A DNA stretch of 64,000 nt from positions 1 through 64,000 of the forward strand of contig NZ_PSNW01000017.1 in the NCBI RefSeq assembly GCF_002930645.1, written 5' to 3'. Positions 1 through 7,948 of this stretch are shown here, piece by piece; position 1 is the stretch's first letter; the number at the start of each line of letters is the position of its first letter. The notes beneath the pieces were generated by a model. That model was not told where the DNA came from, did not search any database, and saw nothing but the letters and a program-made list of their open reading frames with translations. The translations under genes and the position numbers were made by a program. Origin of the DNA: Solimonas fluminis. Its GTDB lineage: Bacteria; Pseudomonadota; Gammaproteobacteria; Nevskiales; Nevskiaceae.

Positions 1-73
1 CACGGAAGTGAAACGACACAGCGCCGATGATAGTGTGGCAATAGCCATGTGAGAGTAGGACACTGCCAGGCTC
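1..73 (+). rRNA. rrf: 5S ribosomal RNA, 3' part (cut by window edge)
   Basis: The stretch ends with the conserved 3' half of bacterial 5S rRNA, including the GAGAGTAGG block followed by CTGCCAGGC, which pairs with the (missing) 5' end. Only the last ~73 bases lie in the window, so a 16S-23S-5S operon should lie just upstream. Confidence 0.9.
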
Positions 74-85
74 TTAAAGAAGGAC

Positions 86-119
86 AAACCCCCGTAGCGA
101 GAGCTGCGGGGGTTTTTTC
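86..119 (+). terminator. Rho-independent terminator of the rRNA operon
   Basis: A GC-rich hairpin (AAACCCCCG ... CGGGGGTTT) is followed by a T run, starting about 13 bases after the 5S 3' end. This is the normal end of an rrn transcript; the tRNA downstream therefore probably has its own promoter or depends on read-through. Confidence 0.85.
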
Positions 120-209
120 TTGCCCGTTGCATAGCGCGCGGGAGAGGCTTGGGCTCCGGCTACGCCAGGTTTGCGGGGGCGCAGAAGACTGCCTACACTG
201 CCCGACCCT

Positions 210-284
210 GCCGGGTTAGCACAGCGGTAGTGCAGCGGTTTTGTAAACCGTTGGTCGGGGGTTCAAATCCCTCACTCGGCACCA
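210..284 (+). tRNA. tRNA-Thr (anticodon TGT)
   Basis: A full cloverleaf can be drawn: acceptor arms GCCGGGT/ACTCGGC, anticodon stem GCGGT/ACCGT around loop TTTGTAA (anticodon TGT, threonine ACA codons), T arm with GGTTCAAATCC, discriminator A and an encoded CCA at 282-284. It lies between the rrn terminator and a second terminator. Confidence 0.95.
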
Positions 285-292
285 TTTCCAAC

Positions 293-325
293 AAAAAGCC
301 CGCGAATCCGCGGGCTTTCTTGTTT
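293..325. terminator. Bidirectional terminator between tRNA-Thr and coaX
   Basis: Perfect 10-bp stem AAAGCCCGCG (295-304) / CGCGGGCTTT (309-318) with A-rich and T-rich flanks. It can stop the tRNA transcript rightward and the coaX transcript leftward, since coaX ends at 332. Confidence 0.85.
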
Positions 326-331
326 TTCGGC

Positions 332-1051
332 TCAGGATTCGAGTTTTGCCCAGGCCAGCAGGCCTTCCAGCACCAGCTGCGGCCGCGCCGACCAGTCCGG
401 CAGCCAGGGCTGCAGCAGGGGGCCGTCGCCGCCGCTGAGGACCTGGCGCGGCGCGGGATGGCGGCGGGCGGCATGCTCCAGTGCCCCCAGGCAGGCCAGG
501 AAGGCGCCCTGGCGCACGCAGGCCTCGGTGTCCTGGCCCAGGCCGTCGCTGTACTGCTCGCCGAGCGGGCCGGCGCCGAAGCGCGTGGCGCCCAGCACGG
601 CCTGCAGGTGCGCGGACAGGCCGGCGGCGATGAAGCCGCCCAGGTGCCGGCCCGAGGCATCCACCGCGTCATAGGTCAGCGCGGTGCCGGCGCCGGCGAC
701 GCCGAAGGCCTCGCGGGTTTCGCTCCACAGCGCCAGCATCATCAGCCAGCGGTCCACGCCGAGGCGTTGCGGCTGGGCATAGGCCAGTGTCAGGCCGTTG
801 CATTCGCCCTGCGTCCGCGCGAACGAGGGAACGATGCCATGGCGCTCGCGCAGCGCCGATTCGATCTGCCGCTCGTGCGCCGCGCCGGTGACGTTGGCCA
901 CGGCGATGCGCTCCGGGCGCTCCTCGGGCAGTTGCAGCAGCGCGGCGGCGGGATCGCCGTCGTGGGCGATCGCGGTCACCGCCTCGATGCCGGAACTGCC
1001 GGCCAGCGCGGCCTTGATGCGGCTGTTGCCGATGTCGAGCAGCAGGATCAT
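332..1051 (-). CDS. coaX: Type III pantothenate kinase
   Basis: 239-aa protein of the CoaX family (ATP-dependent phosphorylation of pantothenate, first step of CoA synthesis; cytosolic). The N-terminus MILLLDIGNSRIK carries the ASKHA-fold phosphate-1 motif D-x-G-N-[ST]; further on lie GVDRW and GTALTYD (the phosphate-2 type region), as expected for the family, which is usually about 240-260 aa. The ATG is chosen because it overlaps the birA stop as ATGA, which implies translational coupling. A longer in-frame extension upstream simply reads through birA in another frame and is not real. Last gene of the plsY-birA-coaX run, ending at the shared terminator. Confidence 0.95.
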   Translation of the reverse strand: MILLLDIGNSRIKAALAGSSGIEAVTAIAHDGDPAAALLQLPEERPERIAVANVTGAAHERQIESALRERHGIVPSFARTQGECNGLTLAYAQPQRLGVDRWLMMLALWSETREAFGVAGAGTALTYDAVDASGRHLGGFIAAGLSAHLQAVLGATRFGAGPLGEQYSDGLGQDTEACVRQGAFLACLGALEHAARRHPAPRQVLSGGDGPLLQPWLPDWSARPQLVLEGLLAWAKLES

Positions 1052-2007
1052 GCGAGCCGCAGGCTGATCTCGCCCGAATGCAGTGTCTGGTACTGGCCCA
1101 GGGCCTCCACGATCAGTGCGCCCTGCGCGTCCACGCCGCGGCCGATGCCTTCGTATTCGCGCTCGCCCTGCAGCACGCGCACCGGGCGGCCGTTGGCGAG
1201 ATCCAGCGCCGCCCATTCCGCGGCGAAGGCGCCGAAGCCCTGGGCCTCGAAGCGCGCGATGCCCTCGGCCAGGCGCTGCAGCAGCGCGGCCGCCAGCCCG
1301 TTGCGCGAGGGCGGGGCGGCGGTGAGCTCGGCCAGCGGGATCCAGGGCTGGGCGATGCCTTCGGCCTGCTGCAGGCTCATGGACACGTTGATGCCGATGC
1401 CGATCACCACGCGGCAGTTGCCGCCGGCCTCGCCGCGATGTTCGATCAGGATGCCGCCGAGCTTGCGGCCGCGGGCATACAGGTCGTTGGGCCACTTCAG
1501 TCCGATGTCCGCGGCGCCCTGCGCCTGCAGGGCCTGCGCGCAGATCACGCCCACCGCCAGCGGCAGCGCGCTGAGCGTGGCCGGCCAGCTCGGGAAGGAC
1601 CAGGCCAGCGAGAGATAGAGGTTGGCGGCGAAGGGGGAGCGCCACTCGCGCCCGCGCCGGCCGCGGCCGGCGGTCTGGTACTCCGCCAGCAGGGCCTGCG
1701 GGTCACGCGCCGGGTCGCTCTCGAGCAGGCGCGTGTTGGTGGAATCGGTCGCGGTGAGGACCTCGAAGGCCAGCTTTGCTCCGATGCGTTCCGGCCGCAG
1801 CCGTTCCAGCGGCTGCGGCAGCCGGTAGCCCAGGCCCTGGCGCGCTTCCACGTCCAGGCCCCAGTCGCGCAGCTTCTCGATGCGCTTGGCCAGCGCGGCG
1901 CGCGAGATGCCCTCGGCGGCGGCAAGGTCCTCGCCGGAATGCCACTCGCCGTCGGCCAGGGCGTCGACGAGCTTGAGGCGCTCGGCCTCGATCAGCGGCT
2001 GAGCCAT
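1048..2007 (-). CDS. birA: Bifunctional biotin-[acetyl-CoA-carboxylase] ligase / biotin operon repressor
   Basis: 319 aa. The first ~65 residues form a winged helix (SGEDLAAAEGISRAALAKRIEKL), so this is the two-domain, repressor-type BirA. The ligase core follows, with the biotinyl-AMP loop GRGRRGREW (canonical GRGRRGRxW) and KWPNDLY, and a C-terminal SH3-like domain. It attaches biotin to acetyl-CoA carboxylase and can repress biotin genes. The start at 2007 (MAQPLIEAE) is preferred over an upstream in-frame ATG because it aligns with known BirA starts; it lies 16 nt inside plsY. The stop overlaps the coaX start. Confidence 0.95.
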   Translation of the reverse strand: MAQPLIEAERLKLVDALADGEWHSGEDLAAAEGISRAALAKRIEKLRDWGLDVEARQGLGYRLPQPLERLRPERIGAKLAFEVLTATDSTNTRLLESDPARDPQALLAEYQTAGRGRRGREWRSPFAANLYLSLAWSFPSWPATLSALPLAVGVICAQALQAQGAADIGLKWPNDLYARGRKLGGILIEHRGEAGGNCRVVIGIGINVSMSLQQAEGIAQPWIPLAELTAAPPSRNGLAAALLQRLAEGIARFEAQGFGAFAAEWAALDLANGRPVRVLQGEREYEGIGRGVDAQGALIVEALGQYQTLHSGEISLRLA

Positions 2008-2645
2008 CGGTGCAGGAGCCTCGCCTTCTCGAATCGGTTTTCCTGGCCGCGGGCCAGGTTGATCAGGTTGCGGCGGTGCTTCCATACCACCAGCAGCACC
2101 ATCGCGCCGGTGAAGGCGCCGGCCGCGGAAAACAGGCCGCGGGCGTCGATGCAGGCGATGTAGAACAGCGCCAGCACCGCGGCGCTGACCGAGGCCAGCG
2201 CGACGTAGCCCGACAGGATGGTCACGGCGATGAAGCCGCCCAGCAGCCAGGGCAGCGCCGCCGGCAGCAGGGTGGCGAAGACGCCGGCCAGCGTCGCCAC
2301 GCCCTTGCCGCCCTGGAAGCGGTACCAGGCGGGGTAGCAGTGGCCCAGGGCCACGCCTACGCCGCAGGCATAGGCCTGCCAGTCCGGCGGCCAGGGCTGG
2401 GCCTCCGCCAGCGGCCAGGGCAGCCTGGGGATCAGCAGCACCGCGAGCACGCCCTTGAGCACGTCGATCAGCAGCACGGCCAGCGCAAAGCCCTTGCCCT
2501 GCGTGCGCAGTGCGTTGGTGGCCCCGACGTTGCCGCTGCCGTGCTGGCGCAGGTCCACGCCGCCGCGCAGCTTGCCGACGATCTGCCCGCCCATGACGGT
2601 GCCGGCGAGGTAGGCGAGCAGGAACTTGGCGAGCGCTTCGATCAT
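1992..2645 (-). CDS. plsY: Glycerol-3-phosphate acyltransferase PlsY
   Basis: 217-aa multi-spanning membrane protein. The signature GSGNVGATNALR near residues 37-48, the second motif CYPAWYRFQGGKGVAT and hydrophobic segments match PlsY, which transfers acyl from acyl-phosphate to glycerol-3-phosphate in the first step of phospholipid synthesis. Slightly longer than many homologues (about 190-210 aa) through a C-terminal basic tail. It starts 10 nt downstream of the M61 peptidase stop and overlaps birA, so all four genes may be one transcript. Confidence 0.95.
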   Translation of the reverse strand: MIEALAKFLLAYLAGTVMGGQIVGKLRGGVDLRQHGSGNVGATNALRTQGKGFALAVLLIDVLKGVLAVLLIPRLPWPLAEAQPWPPDWQAYACGVGVALGHCYPAWYRFQGGKGVATLAGVFATLLPAALPWLLGGFIAVTILSGYVALASVSAAVLALFYIACIDARGLFSAAGAFTGAMVLLVVWKHRRNLINLARGQENRFEKARLLHRWLSR

Positions 2646-2655
2646 GTGGGGTCTC

Positions 2656-4434
2656 TTACAGGCCCAGCCAGGCCTGGCGGCGCGCCAGCACCTCGCCCTC
2701 GGCCGCGATCAGGGTCAGCGTCCAGGTGTCCGACGGCGGCGCGATCGGCGCCAGGCGGGTTTCCAGCAGCTCGTCGCCGCGGAAGTAGTGCAGGCTGGCA
2801 TCCTGCCCCGGCGGCAGCGCCGCCAGCAGCGCGCCCCAGTTGCCGGGCGCCACGCGCAGGCCGTCGAGGGCGACGAGCTGGTCGTTGACCGACAGGCCCG
2901 CCAGCGCGGCCGGGCTGCCGGCCTGGATGTAGGCGATGCGGGTTTCGCCGCCGCGCAGCTTGAGGCCGGCCCAGGCGGGCGGCGCCTCGCCGCTGACGCG
3001 GCCGCCGGCGTCGGCATCGGACACCGCCGCGCGCTGCTTCGACTCCACGCCGAAGGCCGCCAGCAGTTCGGCCAGCGGCAGCTCCTCGGTGGATCGCAGC
3101 AGCTCGTCGAAGAACTCGCGCAGGTCCAGCCCCGACAGCTCCTGTGCCACCCGCTCCAGGCCGCCCTCCGGCACGCCGATGCCCGGCGCGCCGTAGCGCC
3201 GCCACAGCGTGCGCAGCACATCGTCCAGCGTGACCTGCGAATGCAGGCGCAGCTGCAGGTCCAGGCACAGCGACGCCAGGCCGCCCTTGATGTAGTAGCT
3301 CACGCCGGCATTGGGCGTGTTCTCGTCCGGCTGGTAGTACTTGATCCAGGTCTCGTAGCTGGAGTCCGCCAGCGTCTGCACCAGGCGCCCCGGCGTGCGC
3401 TGCAGGCGCGTGGCGTTCTCCGCCACCAGGTCCAGGTAGGCGGCGGCGTCGAGCACGCCGGCGCGCAGCAGGAACAGGTCATCGTAGTACGAGGTCAGGC
3501 CCTCGTAGTGCCAGAGGTCGCGGCTGTAGGCCTCGGCGGCGAGATCGGATTCCAGGAAGCGCGCGGCGGTGATGCGCTTGACGTTCCAGAGGTGGAAGTA
3601 CTCGTGGCTGCACAGCCCGAGGAAGCCGCGGTAATCCTTGGTGAAGCGCGCGTCCCCCGGCGCCGGCAGGTCCTTGCGCGAGCAGACCAGGGCCGTGGAG
3701 CTGCGGTGCTCCAGGCCGCCATAGCCGTTGCCCATGACGTAGGTCAGGAACAGGTACTCACGCAGCGCCGGCTCCTGGCCGAACAGCTCGCGCTGCACGT
3801 GGCAGATGCGCGTCAGGTCGCGCGTCAGGCGCGCGCCGTCCACGGCATGGCGCCCCGACAGCACCACCGCATGGGGGATGCCGTCCACGTCGAAGTCCAG
3901 CCGGGTGTAGCGGCCCATCTCCACCGGGTGGTCGATCAGCTCCTCGTAGTCCGCCGCACGGTAGCGGCCGAAGCCCTCGGCGCCGACCTGCAGCGGCTCC
4001 AGCGTGGTGGCCAGCCGCCAGCCCGCGCAGGCTTCGTCCTGCGGCGCCTCGATGTCGATCTCGATGTCGCCGGCGCCCTCCGCGCGGTAGCACAGCGAGC
4101 TGGCGTTGAAGAAGCCGCGGCGCGTGTCGAGGAAGGCCTTGCGCACGGATTCGTCGAAGGCATGGACGCGGTAGTCCAGCGTCAGCGGGCCGGCGCAGGG
4201 CGCGCAGCGGAAGCTGCGCTTGTCGAGCCGTTCGATCGCCACCGGCTCGCCGCCGGCGCTGGCGTGCAGCTCCTGCACATGCTTGGCGAAGTCGCGCACC
4301 AGGTAGCTGCCGCGGATCCAGGAGGGCAGGCGGAACACCTGGCCCTGCGGATCGGGGGAGTCCAGCCGGCATTGCACGGTGAAGTAGTGCTCGCGCGGGT
4401 GGCTGGGCTGGATGCGGTAGCGGATCGTACTCAT
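2656..4434 (-). CDS. M61 family glycyl-aminopeptidase-type metalloprotease with PDZ domain
   Basis: 592 aa. The zinc motif HEYFH (residues about 277-281) followed by LWNVKR is typical of MEROPS family M61; the N-terminal ~170 residues form the beta-rich M61 domain and the C-terminal ~100 residues (after RGGETRIAYIQAGSPAALAGL) look like a PDZ domain. No signal peptide is obvious, so it is probably cytoplasmic. The start lies only 20 bp from the divergent lipoprotein start at 4455, and the two share an AT-rich TATTATG element. The substrate is unknown; family members favour N-terminal glycine. Confidence 0.9.
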   Translation of the reverse strand: MSTIRYRIQPSHPREHYFTVQCRLDSPDPQGQVFRLPSWIRGSYLVRDFAKHVQELHASAGGEPVAIERLDKRSFRCAPCAGPLTLDYRVHAFDESVRKAFLDTRRGFFNASSLCYRAEGAGDIEIDIEAPQDEACAGWRLATTLEPLQVGAEGFGRYRAADYEELIDHPVEMGRYTRLDFDVDGIPHAVVLSGRHAVDGARLTRDLTRICHVQRELFGQEPALREYLFLTYVMGNGYGGLEHRSSTALVCSRKDLPAPGDARFTKDYRGFLGLCSHEYFHLWNVKRITAARFLESDLAAEAYSRDLWHYEGLTSYYDDLFLLRAGVLDAAAYLDLVAENATRLQRTPGRLVQTLADSSYETWIKYYQPDENTPNAGVSYYIKGGLASLCLDLQLRLHSQVTLDDVLRTLWRRYGAPGIGVPEGGLERVAQELSGLDLREFFDELLRSTEELPLAELLAAFGVESKQRAAVSDADAGGRVSGEAPPAWAGLKLRGGETRIAYIQAGSPAALAGLSVNDQLVALDGLRVAPGNWGALLAALPPGQDASLHYFRGDELLETRLAPIAPPSDTWTLTLIAAEGEVLARRQAWLGL

Positions 4435-4442
4435 GCGCTGGG

Positions 4443-4448
4443 TATTAT
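4443..4448 (+). promoter_or_regulatory. -10-like element TATTAT 6 nt before an ATG (leaderless-type start), shared by divergent genes
   Basis: TATTAT is followed by GCCGCC and then the ATG at 4455, so a transcript from this box would begin at or beside the start codon. On the other strand the same bases read CATAATA, 9 nt before the M61 ATG at 4434. Only 20 bp separate the two start codons, so any -35 elements must lie inside the opposing coding regions. Confidence 0.5.
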
Positions 4449-4454
4449 GCCGCC

Positions 4455-6062
4455 ATGCGCCCCGCCTTACTCGCCGCCGTCCTGCTGCTCGCCGCCTGCG
4501 GCAAGGCCCCCGCGCCGCCCCCGTCCGCGGCGCCCGCCGCCTTCGACCCGCTGGCCCAGGCCCTGGCGGCCGGCAAGCGGGTGGACAACCGCGAGGCCGT
4601 GGTGCCGCCGCAGTGCTATACCAAGACCGGCGGCCTCGCCAACCCCTGCTGGACCTGCCACGTGCCCGCCAACGGCCGCAACCGCATGGACGATGCCCGC
4701 CTGCAGGAGGAATACGCCTTCAGCGCGGTGGGCGGGACCAACCACTGGACCAACCTGTTCCGCGACCGCCGCGCGCAGATCGCCGCGATCCCGGACGCCG
4801 AGATCCTGGCCTGGATCCGCCAGGACAACTACGCCGCGCTGCGTGAGCAGCTGCGGATGCGCGACAACTACCTGGGCTGGCGCCCGGACCTGGACCTCGC
4901 CGCCGGCTTCGACGCCGAGGGCTTCGCCAGGGACGGCTCCGGCTGGCGTGCGATCCGCTACCAGCCCTTTCCCGGCACCTTCTGGCCCACCAACGGCAGC
5001 AGCGACGACGTCTTCATCCGGCTGCCTCCCGAGTTCCGCCGCGACGCCGGGGGCGCCGACTCGCGCGAGGCCTATCGCCTGAACCTGGCGATCCTGGAGG
5101 CGGCGATGACGGTGGACGCGCGCGTGGCCGATGCCGCGCTGCGCCGCCGCGTCGAACCGGTGGACGAGGCGCTGGCCGGCGCCGATCTCGACGGCAACGG
5201 CCGTGTCGGCGGCCGCATCGAGCGCATCCGCGGCCTGCCCAGGCGCTATGCCGGCGCTGCGGCGGCGGTGCCGGTCGCGCGCGGGCTCTATCCCGTGGGC
5301 ACCGAGTTCCTGCACAGCCTGCGCTACGTCGACCCGGATGCCGCCGATGCGCGCTCGCCGCGGCTCAAGGAACTGCGCTACTCCATCAAGCGCCTGTGGC
5401 TGGAGGATCCGGCGCTGGACCATGCCTACGCCGAGGAGAACGCCGAGAAGGCCGCCGGCGCGCTGCCCTACTACCCGGGCGATGCCGCGGTGGGCCTGAT
5501 CAACCCCTTCGGCTGGCAGCTTCAGGCCTTCATCGAGGATGCGCAGGGGCGTCTGCGCCTGCAGACCTACGAGGAGCAGCTGTTCTGCATGGGCTGCCAC
5601 AGCACCATCGGCGTCACCGCCGACCAGAGCTTCGCCTTCCCGCGCAAGCTGCCCGGCGCCGCCGGCTGGGCCGAGCACAGCATCGCCGGTCTGCCGGACC
5701 GCCCGCAGGCCGGCAGCCGCGAGCCGGAGACGCTGCGCTACCTGCGCCGCGTCGGCGGCGCCGACGAGTTCCGCGCCAATGACGAGATGCTGCACCGCTA
5801 CTTCCCCGGGGGCGTGCTGGACGAGGCCGCCGCGCGGCGTGACGGCAAGGACCTGGGAATACTGCTGCGCCCCTCGCGCGAACGCGCGCTGGCGCTGAAC
5901 AAGGCCTACCTGCTGACGGTGCGCGAGCAGAGTTTCACCAAGGGCCGCGATGCGGTGGTCGCGCCGTCGGTGAACGTGCACCGGCGCATCGACAATGGGG
6001 ACACGGGGTTGAAGGCGGAGGGCCGGGTGTTCACGGATGGAAGGATTTGGGTGGAGTGGTAA
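4455..6062 (+). CDS. Lipoprotein with two CXXCH haem-binding motifs (putative c-type cytochrome)
   Basis: 535 aa. A lipoprotein signal (LLAAVLLLAAC, Cys15) predicts export and lipid anchoring. Two CXXCH motifs are visible, CWTCH at 65-69 and CMGCH at 378-382, which should bind two covalent haems in the periplasm. The rest of the protein has no domain I can name; an Asp-rich DLDGNGRV stretch near residues 255-262 could bind a divalent ion. There is no SD before the ATG, but a -10-like box lies 6 nt upstream. Electron-transfer or oxidative function is likely; the exact role is unknown. Confidence 0.75.
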   Translation: MRPALLAAVLLLAACGKAPAPPPSAAPAAFDPLAQALAAGKRVDNREAVVPPQCYTKTGGLANPCWTCHVPANGRNRMDDARLQEEYAFSAVGGTNHWTNLFRDRRAQIAAIPDAEILAWIRQDNYAALREQLRMRDNYLGWRPDLDLAAGFDAEGFARDGSGWRAIRYQPFPGTFWPTNGSSDDVFIRLPPEFRRDAGGADSREAYRLNLAILEAAMTVDARVADAALRRRVEPVDEALAGADLDGNGRVGGRIERIRGLPRRYAGAAAAVPVARGLYPVGTEFLHSLRYVDPDAADARSPRLKELRYSIKRLWLEDPALDHAYAEENAEKAAGALPYYPGDAAVGLINPFGWQLQAFIEDAQGRLRLQTYEEQLFCMGCHSTIGVTADQSFAFPRKLPGAAGWAEHSIAGLPDRPQAGSREPETLRYLRRVGGADEFRANDEMLHRYFPGGVLDEAAARRDGKDLGILLRPSRERALALNKAYLLTVREQSFTKGRDAVVAPSVNVHRRIDNGDTGLKAEGRVFTDGRIWVEW

Positions 6063-6082
6063 GCCCCTGGGCTTCCAACCGA

Positions 6083-6190
6083 ACCGTTCACACCGAGTAG
6101 CGCCGCGAGGCGTCGCGTATCGAGGTGCCCCGGCTGCGTGCCCCGATACGCACGCTCGCTGCGCTCATGAGGCTACTCGGCATGAGCGGC
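6083..6190. repeat. Inverted pair of an interspersed palindromic repeat (family C)
   Basis: A forward copy at 6083-6126 (AACCGTTCACACCGAG..., ending CGTATCGAGG) is followed by an inverted copy at about 6143-6190 (CGATACGCACGCTCG... to CTCGGCATGAGCGG). Together they can fold into a long stem. A third copy, closest to consensus, lies at 9235-9286. Location between two convergent genes fits a REP/BIME-like element with terminator or nucleoid-binding potential. Confidence 0.7.
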
Positions 6191-6226
6191 CAGGTGATCA
6201 TGGGGTGGACGCCTCATGATTCGGTC

Positions 6227-7876
6227 CTACCGCGCCTTCAGGAACACCGGGTTCCCGATCGCGGTGCGCGCCTGCGCATCCTTCGTCTCGATGCGCCAGA
6301 ACGTCCCCAGCGGCCCCTCGCTGCCCGGCTGCCGCTGCACCTCCAGCTCATGCTCGAAGGGATCGGCATTGATGTTCACGCTGCGGAACAGCCGGCCGTT
6401 GCGGAAATAGCGCAGCGTCTGCCCGCCGCCGCCGGTGACGGTCGCGCGCAGCGTCACCTTCTCGGCTTCGCCTACCCGCAGCGTGTCGCCGAAGATGCCG
6501 CGTTGGCCATCGGCCGCCTGCGCTTCGAACACCAGCGCCGGGCTGTGCGCCACGCCGCGCGTGCGTACGTAGGCATGGCCGGCCTGGATCGCGCTCTTCA
6601 GCGCCGGGCGTGACAGCTGCGTGGCGTAGACCGCGGTGGCCGAGCTGCCGTAGCCCTTGCGCTCGCGTTCGTCCTCCGCGTCCACGCCCTTGGAGTCGGA
6701 GCCGCTGACGCCGGTGATGCGGTAGCCCTCGGCGAGCTTGCGTTCCCACAGGTCGATCGCGGTCTGCATGAAGGGGTTCTCGATGCCCAGCGGCAGGGGC
6801 AGCGGCAGGCCCAGGTCGCCCAGCTCGGTGATCAGCGGCCCGTTGAGGATCTCGATGGTGTCCACCTGCGCCCAGTCGATGGCGTCCTCCAGCTCGAAGG
6901 CGCAGCCGCGGCAGAAATTGGCGAACAGCGGACCCGGGAAGGTCGTCGGGTGGTTCACCTGGAACAGCGCATCCTCCTGCTTGGCCAGGCGCTGGATCTG
7001 GCCGAGCGTCACGTCCTCGAAGCCATGGCGGTACTCCAGCACGCCCGGCGTCTCGCCATGCGTCATCGCATGGCCGTGGTAGGTGATGATCTCGCGGCCG
7101 GGCCAGATCACCAGGTCCGGGTTGGCGCGCTGCATCGCGCCCAGTCGGCGCCAGTGCTCGCCGGTGACGTACTCGGTGACCATCAGGAAGTCGAGCTTCG
7201 CGGCGCGCGCCTGGGCCACGAAATCCTCGTCCCCGGGGGCGTTGGCGTTGGAGTGGTAGCCGTGCATGTGGAAGTCGCCGTGGTACCAGCCGGCGGCGTC
7301 GCGCGCCACGTGATGGCGGTCCACCGGATCGTCGGCCGGGGTCGCGCCGGAGGCCGCCTTGCATTCCACCTTCACCACCCAGTCCGCGCCGCCGGGGCCC
7401 ACCGCGGCGATGCCGAGGTCGGCGTACCAGGTGCCCGGCCGGATCGGTCCGGGGCGGTAGCCGCGCTCGGCGCTTGCCGCCTCCACGAAGACCGGCGCCT
7501 GGCCGTTGTCGAGGCGGCCCTGGCGCGAGCCCGACCAGCCGCGGAAGCCCGTCGCGCTGCGGTAGCCATGCTCGTCCCAGAGGCCCAGGTCCAGCGTGGT
7601 GGCGGTGAGCGGCGTGGAGGGCAGCGGCGAGCGCTCGGTCCAGCCGTAGGACAGCTCGATGCGCCCGGTCCCGGTGCCGACCACGAAGGGCAGCTCGCGG
7701 TAGGTCTTGGCATCGGCCGCGCCGGCGCCGCCGCGGATCTCCAGCGCCGGCAGGCCCGGCGCGCAGTTCACCTCGGGGGCGGGCCCGGGAGGCGTGGCGG
7801 CGGAATCGCTGCTGCTGCCGCAGGCCGCCAGCAGGGGCAGGACGGCGGCGGCGAGGGTGGTGCGGATCGTGAGCAT
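6227..7876 (-). CDS. CehA/McbA-type PHP-domain metallohydrolase, lipoprotein
   Basis: 549 aa. The N-terminus MLTIRTTLAAAVLPLLAACG is a lipoprotein signal peptide with the Cys in the lipobox. After a beta-rich domain of ~210 residues comes a PHP-type metal-binding core: HGDFHMHGYHS, then MVTEY, HGHAMTHGE, NHPTTF and GSDSK. These histidine/aspartate clusters match the CehA/McbA family of secreted metal-dependent hydrolases (founders act on carbaryl, others on phosphoesters). An in-frame ATG 18 nt upstream (MSQNGR) is an alternative start. It is convergent with the cytochrome-like gene and divergent from the hydrolase at 7949. The substrate cannot be read from the sequence. Confidence 0.85.
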   Translation of the reverse strand: MLTIRTTLAAAVLPLLAACGSSSDSAATPPGPAPEVNCAPGLPALEIRGGAGAADAKTYRELPFVVGTGTGRIELSYGWTERSPLPSTPLTATTLDLGLWDEHGYRSATGFRGWSGSRQGRLDNGQAPVFVEAASAERGYRPGPIRPGTWYADLGIAAVGPGGADWVVKVECKAASGATPADDPVDRHHVARDAAGWYHGDFHMHGYHSNANAPGDEDFVAQARAAKLDFLMVTEYVTGEHWRRLGAMQRANPDLVIWPGREIITYHGHAMTHGETPGVLEYRHGFEDVTLGQIQRLAKQEDALFQVNHPTTFPGPLFANFCRGCAFELEDAIDWAQVDTIEILNGPLITELGDLGLPLPLPLGIENPFMQTAIDLWERKLAEGYRITGVSGSDSKGVDAEDERERKGYGSSATAVYATQLSRPALKSAIQAGHAYVRTRGVAHSPALVFEAQAADGQRGIFGDTLRVGEAEKVTLRATVTGGGGQTLRYFRNGRLFRSVNINADPFEHELEVQRQPGSEGPLGTFWRIETKDAQARTAIGNPVFLKAR

Positions 7877-7948
7877 GCGCCCATTCTGTGACATCGCATG
7901 ACGTCCGTGTGAACATGCGATTCCCGACAACGCCGTGGGGAGCGTTCC

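Noticed and set aside
1052-1645. Upstream extension of the coaX frame.
   Set aside because: It overlaps birA in another frame, and CoaX proteins begin at the MILLLDIGN motif.
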